Assembly (NCBI GenBank): GCA_015039465.1
Contig: MU130477.1
Coordinates: 143,191-207,190, forward strand
Length of the DNA stretch: 64,000 nucleotides
Source of the DNA: Phlegmacium glaucopus
Taxonomy: Eukaryota; Basidiomycota; Agaricomycetes; Agaricales; Cortinariaceae
Direction of reading: 5' to 3'
Shown piece by piece: positions 22,840 to 34,257 of this stretch; position 1 is the first letter of the stretch, and each line of letters opens with the position of its first letter. Made by a program: the position numbers and the translations under genes. Under the pieces are notes generated by a model. It saw nothing but the letters and a program-made list of their open reading frames with translations. It did no database searches and was not told where the DNA came from.

Positions 22840-22890
22840 TTCAAAGCTTCAAAGCTTCAGCTTCAACCTCAACGTTCAACGTTGAGCGCT
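22840..22890 (+). pseudogene. Fragment of a secreted-gene leader
   Basis: CTTCAACCTCAACGTTCAAC occurs here and at 21218-21237, just upstream of the gene at 21300. No signal-peptide exon follows here. It is probably the remnant of a duplicated gene. Confidence 0.4.
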
Positions 22891-23324
22891 TATGGATTCG
22901 TGTTGTATTTGCACATATTTGCACGTCGTACTTATTCCAACATCTGTTATTGTAGGAGTGCGACGAAAATTGTATATGATCCTGATGCGATGAATGATGA
23001 TTCAGAACCTTGAGATTGGCATCAATATTTTCGGTTGAAACCTACATTTTAGGATTTATTTTATGCTTTTCGTAGATAAGGATTTGGAGGAGGGTTGATG
23101 ATCATCGATCAGTAGTCGGGTGTCTGAAGGTGTCTGGCCGATTTTTGTTCTGTATTAGGCAATAAATTAATAATGTGTTCAAATGTTGAACCGTTGAACA
23201 CTACCTCCAAAAGCGCACTTCTTAAGCGCACTTCTTAAAAATCAACTTACCCCCGCCATGAATTCGAACTACGACTTCCATTGAGCCTATTGCAGCACCT
23301 ATATCATCTGATCCCCTGCCTAGT

Positions 23325-23708
23325 ATGACATCTACTTCACCTACTGCAACATCGACACCACCTCCCAAACGCCACAGAGTCAAGTATGCAAAAGCTTTTG
23401 GCTACCTCCTCGACCCCTACCTAATCAACCAACAAGCAATTAAGGATGGGACGTCCATCCAGGGCCAGCTGGGTCGGACCTTCTCAGCATACCGAAATCG
23501 CCTCGCCAAACACTGTGGCATCAAATACAATGACATAGTCACCGTACGCAACCCTGATCCAGATATGTCGTCGCCACTTTTTTGTTTGGTGGCGGCGACC
23601 AATCTGTCAGAGCGATCCAGAAATCCGCGCACAGATATTTTCGAAAAGGCTAAGGAATTCTTGGGGATGACGGAAGAACCAAAGTGGTATCTTATAGTCA
23701 GGGTATAA
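23325..23708 (+). CDS. Hypothetical protein
   Basis: This is a 127-codon frame starting after a run of Thr/Ser/Pro codons and containing PPPKRHRVKYAKAFGYLLDP and TDIFEKAKEFLGMTEEPKW. The codon pattern and the amphipathic end look like real coding sequence. A second frame at 23716-23943 (VAKVYRFPKVQWRYYLLREW) may be a following exon, with GTATAAGT near 23702 as donor and GTTCAG near 23728 as acceptor. I do not recognise the family. A hAT-like element begins about 50 bases after the second frame ends. Confidence 0.45.
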   Translation: MTSTSPTATSTPPPKRHRVKYAKAFGYLLDPYLINQQAIKDGTSIQGQLGRTFSAYRNRLAKHCGIKYNDIVTVRNPDPDMSSPLFCLVAATNLSERSRNPRTDIFEKAKEFLGMTEEPKWYLIVRV

Positions 23709-24414
23709 GTCGGGTATGCGTTCAGCATTTTACCCCCTTGTGGCAAAGGTTTACAGGTTTCCGAAGGTGCAATGGCGCTATTATCTACTTCGTGAATGGG
23801 GCATGTTATTCCAAGTCGACTCCCAATGCGTCCTATTTCTTCTTCCGCCGACCACGGACTCCCTTTCATCATCGAAAGATCACACACAGGTGCTTTCTCG
23901 CGTATTTCATTTTAGTCATCGCTCCGGATTTGGAATAAAATAGCATCAGTCCATTTATCATTTTATTATACGAAACGCAAGTTACTTTGTACTAGTGTTA
24001 CCAAAGTTCGGTTCGGTTCGGTTCTTCAACCTTTTTTGAAGAACCGAGAACCGAACCGAAGGGTTCCTCATTGAACTGAACCGGAACCAGAACCAGAACC
24101 GATAGAACCGGTTCTGTCGGTTCTGTCCGGTTCTAGAACCGGTTCGAACTGTTGAACCGATGATAAAAACCTTTAAATTAAATTATATTGTAATTTGCTT
24201 GATTTAACAAGCTACTAGTAGTCTACTATGCTCCTAGCATGGATGCTGTTGTTGTTATAGTATATTTAAATAGAAAAAAAACCTTGTTCATTCGACGTCT
24301 GTTCATTCACTGTTGTCGAGTTTCCAGGAAATTTACAACTTATATCTATTCCAGTAGATTGACATTCAGTAGCCGTCATACAGAATACATAAGGTTCAAA
24401 CATACCTCATCTTT

Positions 24415-24690
24415 TGATGTGTTAAACAGTTGTGTGTCTATGTTCATTCGTCGTTCGTTCGTTCTCATCGTTCGTTCGTTCGTTCATCATTCCTTCATCC
24501 CATTTCAAGTTGTTCATTCATTTGTCGTCCGTCCGTTCGTTTGTCATCCGTCCATTGTCCATTCATTCATGCATTCATCGTCGTTTGTTTGTGTTAATTC
24601 GTCATTCATTTGTTCATTCGTCATCTGTTGTTGTCACCGGCGTTCCGATCCATTTGTTGTTGTTGTTCGTGCGTTGTCATTTATCTGCTG
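24415..24690 (+). repeat. Simple repeat (GTTCATTC type)
   Basis: Imperfect repeats of GTTC, ATTC and GTCC fill this stretch. The open frames across it are low-complexity His/Ser/Val/Arg peptides and are not genes. Confidence 0.8.
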
Positions 24691-24866
24691 TAGATTAAAT
24701 TAGAATTTAAGTATCATAAATCATCCGATGGTGGAACGGGACCAGGATAACTAATATCCTCGTTATCAGCTGGTATCAACGGTAATGGAATCGAGAAAAG
24801 CGGCGGTCAAAGTTGTCATGTCGGACATCATTCTAGGATCGGATATAGCGAGAACCATTTCCATGA

Positions 24867-25381
24867 NNNNNNNNNNNNNNNNNNNNNNNNNNNNNNNNNN
24901 NNNNNNNNNNNNNNNNNNNNNNNNNNNNNNNNNNNNNNNNNNNNNNNNNNNNNNNNNNNNNNNNNNNNNNNNNNNNNNNNNNNNNNNNNNNNNNNNNNNN
25001 NNNNNNNNNNNNNNNNNNNNNNNNNNNNNNNNNNNNNNNNNNNNNNNNNNNNNNNNNNNNNNNNNNNNNNNNNNNNNNNNNNNNNNNNNNNNNNNNNNNN
25101 NNNNNNNNNNNNNNNNNNNNNNNNNNNNNNNNNNNNNNNNNNNNNNNNNNNNNNNNNNNNNNNNNNNNNNNNNNNNNNNNNNNNNNNNNNNNNNNNNNNN
25201 NNNNNNNNNNNNNNNNNNNNNNNNNNNNNNNNNNNNNNNNNNNNNNNNNNNNNNNNNNNNNNNNNNNNNNNNNNNNNNNNNNNNNNNNNNNNNNNNNNNN
25301 NNNNNNNNNNNNNNNNNNNNNNNNNNNNNNNNNNNNNNNNNNNNNNNNNNNNNNNNNNNNNNNNNNNNNNNNNNNNNNNNN
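24867..25381. other. Assembly gap, 515 N
   Basis: A run of N inside element J. Any frame reported across it is artificial. Confidence 1.
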
Positions 25382-26154
25382 CTGATTTTTTCTCAGCGGA
25401 CTAGCCTTCCAAGCACGGGCTACCCTTTATTAGGACACGCGTCCTCGTAAACCTAGGGGTGTTCAAGACTACGAGTCCATATATAACAGTAAAATTAGTC
25501 TCTTTTTTAGTTGATCGAAGAAGAACCGAACAGGCCCTCAAAGCTTGATATTCGCCTTCAGTTTGGATCTTGAAAGCGGTTGCATTTGTACAGATGTGTG
25601 GAGTAGCCTTGCGTTCATTGACAACATTCCGTGGTGAGAAGGCGCTAAACGTCGAGCTCCGATGTCCGTTGTTGTGCTTATCGTTGTCATCCCTGTGTGA
25701 TTTCATAGTTATATTGTATTAATTAAATCAAGAAACTCACCAAAAATAACTTCCCTAGTGGGGAGTTGTTGGTGTTAGCATCGTTATCGCTGGTGTTGTT
25801 CGCGTTGCGTTGTTGTGACAGTTGTGTTTTGTTGATAGCTGAGAGTCAATGAGATTTTTAAAACTCCGACTCCCAAAATATGGGTTCTGGCGCTTGTCTG
25901 GCGCCTAACAATATTTTATAGATTTTAAACTCAATTCTGCACGGAAAAATTAGAAAAAAATATTGACAGAAAGTTCGGTTCGAACCGGTTCGAACCCGGT
26001 TCTCAGAAATTTAGAAATGTGAGAACCGAGAACCGAACCGACAGCCCAAAATCCCTGGACTGAACTGAACTGAACCTGAACCGACGGTTCGGTTCTTTCG
26101 GTTCTCGGTTCTTGCGTCGGTTCGGAACCGAACTTTGGCATCACTACTTTGTAC

Positions 26155-26482
26155 ACACCCAAATCCCTCCACGATAGTGAAAACACTGGCATGCCTAGAT
26201 GCTTAAGTGAGAGAGACGCTCGGTCTGGATGAAGTGAGGGATTGCTGTTTACGTAATCGAGAGCATCCTTCTTTTTGACATTGCTCACCACAACTTACTG
26301 TTTACAGTAACATTCCCAGTCAAAATCGGTTTGGAGCTGAGCGAGATCAACCAATTAACATAGTTGATTGACAAGAAAACAAATTCAAGGGAATGATAAA
26401 TTTGATACAATATATAGATCTGTTGGTGATACCAGTTGAGATAACTCTTGAACAAAAGACATTACTACTATTATTATTTAAA
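26155..26482 (-). other. Host sequence between element J and the Helitron
   Basis: A minus-strand frame (KKDALDYVNSNPSLHPDRAS and on, 26290-26160) may be an exon of the gene that received both elements. I do not recognise it. Confidence 0.3.
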
Positions 26483-26492
26483 CTAGCACGGT

Positions 26493-26509
26493 CCCGTGCT
26501 GCGCACGGG
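26493..26509 (-). terminator. Helitron 3' hairpin
   Basis: CCCGTGC and GCACGGG pair around a 3-base loop just inside the CTAG end at 26483-26486. In Helitrons this hairpin serves as the rolling-circle termination signal. Confidence 0.85.
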
Positions 26510-26588
26510 CCCTTGCTGAAGTACTTTTTCGTGTATAAGAAATGCTATTTTACATATAGGAAAGGAAATGAGAAGTATAGACATAAAT

Positions 26589-27622
26589 TCATTCTTTTTT
26601 CTCCTCGTCGTCCTCAAGAAGGGTGTCTTCACTGTTTGTACGTTTTCTTTTTCCCTGAGTTTTGGAAGAGGGTACTTGGTGAGAAGTTGACGGAGAGGTG
26701 GGGGGGAGTTGAGAGGTGGTCACTGTGGGGTTGTCGTAATTCCAGCGAGTTCGAGAAGTAGTTGTTCGAACTCCAGATCCTGTATAATGTTATTGATATG
26801 AGTAAGAAAGTGGAGAATGAGGGCTAAACAGACGATGAGGACTAAGTTGAGTGTTCGAGCGTGTGGAAAGGAAGGCGATGTTTATGATTTCGACTTCAAC
26901 GATAGATACGGTTCTTTCAATGTCACGTTCGCGTCTGATTTTCTCGAGGAAGCCACCGAGGGCTATGGTGGATCCGACGGAGACTTTGGGCTTTTTACCG
27001 TCGCCCCAGCGTTTAGATTCGACGAAGTAAGCATGAATGGGAAAAGGGGTTGCTGTGTGTGCTAATGCAATGTATTGGGTGGGAGACATTTCGAAAGAGT
27101 AGTCTTCCACGTTCAAGTGAGTGATGACGCCACTGATGGTGATGTATGGGCGTGTCCTTTCATTGACGTCGCCATCGATGATAGTGAGCTTGTGAAAATA
27201 TTAGAGTGGAGAATGACATTTGAAGGTGTTGATGGTACGTACTTGGACGATATCTCCAACGAAAGAGTAATCAGTCATTTCGAGATCTTCTGTTATTAAA
27301 TTGGGAGAGATGGTGTCTTTTGCGATGGAAGATACCTGATATAGAAGTATTTCATTGTGAAACAATATAAGGAATGAGAAAGACGAACATTAGCAATGAT
27401 GAAAGCTTTTTGGAAAGGTTTTTCGGAGAATGCTTGAATGGAGCTTATCATATCTTCAGGTGTAAAATAACGCAGGAGAGCGAGAGAAGATGTTTGAGAG
27501 CCTTCTATGATGTAAAAGTTGGCATCAAATGCGATGTTTCTTGTACCCTTTTGAGGGTCGATGGGCCGTGGAGATGTTAATATTGCGATTGCTGATAATG
27601 AGACATGACCTGGTGAGTTCAT
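26589..27622 (-). CDS. Helitron cargo gene, possible OB-fold protein
   Basis: There are four exons on the minus strand: 27622-27389, 27335-27243, 27188-26843 and 26779-26589. The introns are 53, 54 and 63 bp, and the product is 287 residues. The donors GTTCGT and GTCCTC are weak but the phases fit throughout. Two similar strand-rich parts (SLSAIAILTSPRPIDPQKG, and PYITISGVITHLNVEDYSF followed by IGSTIALGGFLE-like VGSTIALGGFLE) suggest a repeated beta-barrel. A basic stretch (GKRKR) and an acidic tail end the chain. It reads in the same direction as the Rep/helicase and lies inside the element's ends. Plant and animal Helitrons often carry single-strand-binding, RPA-like OB-fold proteins; that parallel is inference and I cannot confirm the fold. 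Confidence 0.55.
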
Positions 27623-29016
27623 GGTTGTTAAGTTTGAAGATGCTTATAATATAAGAAATGAAATGTTTCATACGTATTGTTTCAATGAAGGTACTTGTGT
27701 ACGTCAGTTGATCTCGAAGGGTTTCGATCGTTGTGGTTTATATTTCCTTTCGTCCGTTGTGATTTCGAGTGTGTTGATGGGAACAGCGAGGGAGTGTCTT
27801 GCGTTTACATTTAGAGCTGGAGTTGATTGGCTGTATTTGGAGGACACTTTTTATGTCGTTCACATACTCGTTCTGACCTGCGCGTCCTTTAAATCAAACG
27901 ACGACGACACTCATGAACCACTCCAAAAGGTTCTCAGGAGCGATTCGAACTTGAAAGTGGCGATCTTTACATCTAATGGGTAGTCAGCGTCGGGGTCGGA
28001 TTTATCTTTGATGAACTTGTGGTCTTCACTACATCGCTACTCAAAAATGGGTCAAGCTCTACAACTCTCATCCAGTAAGCATCGAAATGTGACTCATTCA
28101 ATTCGGTTAATTCTCACAATTCATTCTCTACAAAGACGCAACAATTGTGATTAATTAGTAATGGATGTCGATTCTCCTCTTGCTCGTCCCCTGATCTTGC
28201 CACTGACCTGATTGCAATCAGCGAAAACTGCCATGGGACGTCGCCTCAAACATTCAGAATCGGCATGCTTCCATTCGATGAAAACGTCCCCTTCTTGCTT
28301 GAGGGGTTTTACTCATGAAATGGGTGCAGAAGAAATTGTTAGAATAATCCTCAGACTGCCAACCCGTGGAAAGAGGAAGCGTCGAGAGTTGGAAACTATC
28401 GAACGTTCGAGCGACAGTACATGGTCACGTAATTGTCTACCATCCCTCAAGAGTGGTTCTTTAAAACCCGTGAATTTCCTATGGGCTGATAGTCACTTAT
28501 AGCTGACCAGTTAACTGTTTCAGTGATTTTCTACCATCGCTCAAGAATGTTTCTTTAATTGGCGTCAATTTACCATGGGCAGATACTTTGTACGTTGTGA
28601 ACCTCCAGGTGGAAAAGAAGCACACTGTGCATGTCCACTACCATTTCTTGCTTTTCAAAAATTCAATCGTTTTCTGTCTACACGTCATTTGCGATCACAC
28701 ACCAATAGCCGGTACTTCGGGAACGTTCAGGTAGAAATGAAGGCGACGTCGTATCTCCAGTACGATTTGTCGCTCTTCAAAAATTCAATCTTTTTCTGTG
28801 TACAGGTCATTTGCGATCTCACAGTGAAGAGCGATGATATCTTTGTGATTGGGCACGTTGTAACAGAGGATTTCATCGTCAACGTTACTGATGTCCTCGT
28901 CGACATGACTGATAGACATCTGCCTTGATGGGGAATCCGAGCGTGTCTCCACTCTCTTTGAAAACTTGCGAATGAAATACAGCATCAGCAATGCGGACAG
29001 AGTGAATTTCATAAAG
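27623..29016. other. Helitron interior, no gene seen
   Basis: It contains two diverged copies of a segment of about 50 bases (TTTTCAAAAATTCAATC and on) near 28655 and 28770. Frames here show no family features. Confidence 0.5.
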
Positions 29017-31201
29017 TTATTGTAATAAAACTTCTGGATAAACAATATTCGTAGTTTTCGTCATGTTTCCTTCTGGTAAAAGAATATGAACGTTTTTGCT
29101 TGAAGTTGCCCTTGACAATGCAACATAAAGTTGGCCATGACAGAAAACGGGGGATGAGAGGTGGACTCCTATGTATTTCAAAGATTGACCTTCCGCTTTA
29201 TTAATGGTCATTGCGAATGACAACCGAACAGGGAATTGACGTCCGTGAAGGCTTGAGAGTGATCCTAGGGATGAAAGCTTTTTCACCGTGGTGTTCATTG
29301 CCAATGATCATAACTTCCAAAATTCGAGGATATGCGTGAAGGAGGATCATTCGTGTCCCATTGCATAATCCTTTGCCAGGATCTAAATTCCTCAGCAACA
29401 TCAAAGGGCAACCTATCTTGAGTTTTAATTCCGATGATGGTAAGGATGATGATTCGAGCGTGCGTAAGAAATCTTCGGGAATATCGTTTGGTATCCCCTC
29501 TCCTTCGTCTTCAAGGCTGTCAGCACTATAGCAAATGATTTCATCACCCTTGAATTTTTCGAGGATTTTTTGATTAGTTTCGCGAACATCGATGTTTCGG
29601 GGTGCAAGGATTGCATGGTCAAGGAAGTACATGGCGGGAGAAGGAGTTAGTGATGTGCTTTCGATGTCTCCATAGACTTTATCAATCAGCTCATCTTCAT
29701 CGAATGTTACCATAGACGTTGGAATGGCGATGTTACCGTTGTCATCAATGTTTCGTCCATGTCCAACATCCAACAGCCATTGCGCGAAATTTGAATCCTC
29801 AGGAGAATGTTCCAGTCGCATGTTGTGTCGTAATTTTAAGACATGCATATGATTCCATAGGTAGGACTTTTGAAGACATGCGTCGACGATATCTGCGCGT
29901 GATCCCTTTGGAATGACGGGTAGGATCTGTTGGAAGTCCCCTCCGAAGATCATTGTAAGTCCTCCGAAAGGTTTATGACAATTTCGAAGGTCTTGGAAAG
30001 TGTGGTCGAGTGCTTCGAAACAATGACGATGAGTCATCAAGCACTCATCATAAATAACAGCTTGAGCCGTCCTCAACAGATCTGCTCGAAGACTTTGTTT
30101 TGGTATGGTGCATATTGAATCACTGTCGAGGGTGTCGATAGGAATCTTGAACATGGAATGTGCAGTTTGACCACCTGGTAACAGAAGACATGCGAGCCCT
30201 GTGGATGCGACGCAAAGAATAATGATTTGTTCTGCTCGAACGGCATGGCATATTGCTTGGTAGAGGTAAGTTTTCCCACAGCCTCCAAATCCATCGATGA
30301 AGAAAATTTTGCCTTTGTTGTGAATGATAGAGCACCAAATTTCATCAAATGCATATCGTTGTTCTTCGTTGAAGGAAGACATCAGTTGATTTGCAACAGT
30401 TCCTTCGAATTCTGTGTCGTAGTTTAATTGTTGACATATCAACCGATTATTTGCTGAGTCCGTCCAATTCAATTGAGGTAAAGGCATCGATGTGAAGTCA
30501 GAGAGAGCATGACCTGAGTCGTGAAGGATGATATCAATGATGTGTAAGCCAAAGTCATAGACGTCGTTTTCTGTCACTGATGTTCGTCCCAAGTGGTAGA
30601 GCTGATGTCGTAGATCATCACAGATTTTATGTCGAAAGATATTCCAAAGCTGTTTAGGTTCTGCAGGTGCGCAAAAAAGCAATAGCGTCGTAAAGAGATG
30701 CCGGAGTTGGGAACCTGTCTGAAGTTCAGCAGCATCTTGCAAGCATATGTACCATTCTCCATCATCTTCTAAGAGGCCGAGTGCGAGACATGCGTCACGG
30801 AATGTTGGACAGATGGTGCCGTTGACTGTTTTGAGATCATCAAAAGACTTCGGTCCTTTGACGACCATTAAAAGTGTTCGCAAATGGAATTTTTCACCTC
30901 CAGTAGGACCAACATATGTCATGCGTCCAATTGCGAAGCTCTTCCGCTGACGAAGACACCATTGCTTTGATTGTGGGTTGTTTTCATCAGATTTGATGAC
31001 GAAATGATGTGGAAACTCCTGATAAGTGAGTGTTCGCGCCAAATCTCCAGTGGAACCTCCAAGTCGGTTGGTGTTAAAAAATGCCAATAAAGGTGTGTTG
31101 GTGTTTTGTGCACGGTCAATGACATGTTGAGGGTTTGCAGAGGGATGGAAAACGACATATTGTTCATTGGGGAGATGGATTTGTAAGCGGACAACATTTG
31201 G
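29017..31201 (-). pseudogene. Helitron Rep/helicase, PIF1-type helicase part (frameshifted)
   Basis: This part has the Walker A loop GFGGCGKTYLYQAI near 30275, Walker B VIYDECLMTH near 30045, the segment IFGGDFQQILPVIP, and motif VI ([15 protein letters not shown] and YVALSRATS) near 29190-29110. It would unwind DNA during rolling-circle transposition. A frameshift at about 29230 separates the last motifs: a short stretch between two AATTCC repeats has been deleted. The exon begins near 31201 (PNVVRLQIHLP); reading across from the upstream exon by the obvious GTAAGA and CACAG sites meets a TAA, another sign of decay. Confidence 0.85.
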
Positions 31202-31271
31202 TTATTGCCCTGTGAAAGAGGTCGTTCAGTTTTATTTTAGAAGAGGATGTAAGAGCATCAGATTTTCTTAC

Positions 31272-33297
31272 CATGCAATTTGAATTGGAAAATGCGCCAT
31301 GCTGCTTCTGAAGCAGAGAAGTAGCGACCATCAATGTATTGCTTCACTTCATCATCACGGTTTGCTAAGGACAGAGTGCCACAATCACCACCTTTGTCCA
31401 TATATTTGTTGATATATTTCATCGACCCGAAGCATACCGCACATTCAACATTTATGTGGCACAGGAGCCAAAGTATGCAGAAGGGATTGTGAGGGACGAT
31501 CCATCGATTGTCGACCATATGACCACGGACTTCATAAGAGCGTCCATTGTTTGGGCGTGCGTAGTGAGGATAGCCTTCATGGTCCATACTTGTTCTTTCT
31601 TGGAAAGGTTTGGGATAACCGTAAGTGCATTTCTTCTCCCTCATGCAAGGAGCATGAGGATCAAGAACGCCACAGGGCCCATGAACCATGAACTTCTTAA
31701 CAGCATCAAATAAGCGAGGATGTGTGGTTGGATCAGGCCATTTGGCACTTATGATGCCATCGACGATGTCGGGAGAGAGAAGCTTGTATTGTGTGTTCAG
31801 AAAGAGAAGGAGGTGCATGTGTGGAAGTCCTCTTTTCTGGAACTCTATAGAGTAGACATGAGCGCTGCAGTCACCGAAGATCCCATCCTTGAGGATAGCA
31901 TTCATGAGAGCTTTCTTCTTCAATTGAAACACGCGCGATACCAAGTCTGGTCGGTCAGGAACTGATTGCCCTGGGAACAGTGCATGCTTGATTTCAGGCC
32001 AATTAGGGTTTGCAGTCATAGTCAAAAAGATATCAATTTTCTTGAAATGTCGTGCAATAGCCATCCCATCCAGATAGCGCTGGTGCAATTCGCGAGGTCC
32101 ACCAAGGTAAGAGGATGGCAGGATGATGCGCTGGCCCAACTGGTTAAGATTAATGTGGTCGTCATTGTTTGACAAAGCGTCCTCAATCCCATTAAGCATC
32201 GTCATGCGAAGTTTTGGCTGTTGGGTGTGAATGAAACGAAGGCGCTCTTGGTCGATGCATGCGAACATGTCCACCAAATATGTTTGAAACAATCGACAAC
32301 CTCGTAATATGGTAGAAAACTCATTTGGACGTGAATGAAGTCGATATGCAGAATATTGCAATAATGTTATACGTCTTCCACCATTTGGTCCACAGAGGCC
32401 TTGATACCATCCAGATTCTCCATGTGGGAAAAATAAGACATAATGTAGAGGAGCATATGCTGAGTGGCCTTCATTGATGCGCTGGAGCTGTAGATGGTCC
32501 CGACCATCATGGCTATCATGGTAGTGCTGAGGTCGAAGGTGAACAATGATATCTCGGTAATCTCCCCGAAAGTCGTCATCTCCAGGTAGGACAACAGCGA
32601 CCTCATCCACAGTTGGCAAGTTATACCGTCGAGGATCATTTCCAGGAAGGACACATAACTTCATCGTATAGTCGGGAGCGTTATACATTTGAAGAACTTC
32701 ATATGCATGCTGATACATGTGACTATATGGGTTGTAATCAGACATCACATGTTGAAGGATCGCCATTGTGTTTAGGGAAAGATTTGGATTGCGAGAAATA
32801 CGATGTTGGAATGCAGCATGAGAATCATAGATATAGAGTTGGGAGTAGCAGGGATTACTGGAGATTTCAGGCAGCAAAGAACCTGATAGATGATTGAGTT
32901 CTCCATGTATTCGAAAGATGGGAGGTCCCCGCCCAAGGAAGGAATGATCAACTTTGACACCAAGGGATGTGAAAGCAAGTGCAGCATTGTATTGAACGAT
33001 ATTCATTCGAAATTCCTTTCCATCATAACTATCACCAATGAACAGGTTATACATGCTTGTTGGAGGAATATGAAGCAACGGTAGCTCCACATTACCATGA
33101 GCACAACAACTTTCAAACTCGGGACGACCAACCCTTGAGGATGAGACACGTTCATCAAGCCAATGAAGAGCGTCACAAAAAGGGCATTGTATAGTCATAC
33201 CACCCAAGTCATTCGGAGGTAGACTATCAGGGACACTGTGGCGTGCGATACAGAAAAAAGGATTATCCACTGTGAAAAGGTTCAATGTACAAGTCAT
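31272..33297 (-). CDS. Helitron Rep/helicase, Rep (HUH) part
   Basis: This frame encodes the N-terminal half of the Helitron transposase. The HUH metal-binding motif is visible as GLPHMHLLLFL near 31815. The two catalytic tyrosines are in KYINKYMDKG near 31400, spaced like the Y2 type. The DNA strand is cut and joined to these tyrosines. The N-terminus carries a zinc-binding-like part (CPFCDALHW, then ESCCAHGN). The start codon is uncertain; 33297 is the first plausible start (ATG) after a stop in the same frame. A GTAAGA donor ends the exon at 31272. Confidence 0.88.
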
Positions 33298-33911
33298 TTG
33301 TTAAAAGGAAGGACACTGACTGATAGCATCCTCTCCCTCTAGCTCTCTTTCAAAAGTGTTCATGCGATCATTTGCCACCACTGAGGACTGTTCATTGACA
33401 TGGACATGCTCCACTTGGAAGTGAGAAGTCCTACGATGTTCAAAAGAAGTGGATGGAACACCCTGACAAAATGGATCACATAAAAAAACCAATTTTTTTC
33501 CCCCCCAATACATGAAGACACCCACCGATACAATCTCTGGTAATGCCCACGTCGTGCGTGGTCGATAAGAAGCGCTCCGTATACGCGCAGACGCTCGAAC
33601 GCCGTGTTCAGACATGGTGAGACACCGTCCCTGAAAAGTGACGCACGTACAAAAGCGATGTGACACAGTCACGACCCCAGACCATCGGTCATGCCGAGGC
33701 GTCCAAATAAGTGGAGCACCCCCAACAAACGCTGATGGGCGTCTGGCAGGAGCCGCCCACTTTCGAACTGAAGAACCACAAACGGAGCCGCAATGAAACG
33801 CTCGAGATATATTTCTCCCCCCCAAACATGAGCGCCGGCAAAACGACACCCGACGCAAGAGCCCCCAGAAAGCGTGGGAAAGCTTCCGGCATCTAGCCTC
33901 TTTAGTAGTAG
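33298..33911 (-). other. Helitron 5' region
   Basis: This holds the GC-richer leader of the element, with a C-run at 33500-33508. An open frame covers much of it but has no recognisable features; I do not call it. Confidence 0.4.
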
Positions 33912-34257
33912 TAATATTTTGCAATTACATCCGAAAAAGATCCAGCTGCTAACTCACTTTGGGGATTTCTGTCCTTGACATCAGGCATAGCGCTTCTGGT
34001 CTCTATGAAATATTTGAATATTGAAAGATTGTCACCCTCTCCGTGTTCGAATCCCTGATTATCATGAAGGACGAAATACTCGTTATTAGTAGGAATGATT
34101 TCGGTATTAATATTCGCCACTCCTGCTCGGCCATGCGCCACGACCTACTCATAAAATTTATTTAGCAAAAAAATAAATCTGAGGGAATGGCGATTAAACT
34201 AACTGGTTCGTTGGTAGCGAAAGCGGTGCCAATTAGGGATGACTTCCCGACTCCGGA
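33912..34257 (-). pseudogene. GTPase (AIG1/G-domain type), degraded, split by the Helitron
   Basis: The P-loop is visible as SGVGKSSLIGTAF coded at about 34257-34220. The next exon gives AGVANINTEIIP and the G3 region FVLHDNQGFEHGEG. A GTGAGT donor follows near 33955 and the Helitron begins about 45 bases later. Bases upstream of the P-loop code LLMGAT in another frame, which suggests an indel. It resembles the plus-strand GTPase at 36.4-41.3 kb, with which it is arranged head to head. G-domain proteins of this kind are expanded in Agaricomycetes; their roles are mostly unknown. Confidence 0.6.

Larger units (their letters stand above)
23993..26146. mobile_element. hAT-like TIR element J (about 2.15 kb, contains the N gap)
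   Basis: The ends are imperfect inverted repeats, TAGTGTTACCAAAGTTCGG at the left and TAGTGATGCCAAAGTTCGG from the right. A perfect 8-bp duplication CTTTGTAC flanks it at 23985-23992 and 26147-26154, the hAT signature. Both subterminal regions are dense in GGTTC and GAACC. The visible interior is non-coding: GTTCATTC-type simple repeats at 24415-24690, then 515 N. A transposase could hide in the gap only if it is short, so the element is most likely non-autonomous. Confidence 0.9.
26483..33912 (-). mobile_element. Helitron rolling-circle element
   Basis: The 3' end on the minus strand is canonical: a perfect 7-bp stem hairpin (CCCGTGC, loop, GCACGGG at 26493-26509) about 6 bases before a terminal CTAG, which is followed by T. 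The 5' end is less certain; TATTACTACTACTAAAGAGG on the minus strand, preceded by A, fits an A/T target near 33912. Between them lie the Rep/helicase gene and a second spliced gene, all on the minus strand. The element sits in what looks like an intron (donor GTGAGT at about 33955) of a GTPase gene. The Rep/helicase is damaged, so this copy is probably not autonomous now. Confidence 0.8.

Noticed and set aside
24239..24703. 155-codon frame as a gene
   Set aside because: It is a translation of GTTCATTC-type simple repeat inside the hAT-like element.
24785..25450. Open frame across the N gap
   Set aside because: Most of it is N; nothing can be said.
33301..33924. 207-codon frame at the Helitron 5' side as a gene
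   Set aside because: It shows no recognisable motif, crosses the probable Helitron border, and is Cys/Arg/Ser-rich in a GC-rich leader.
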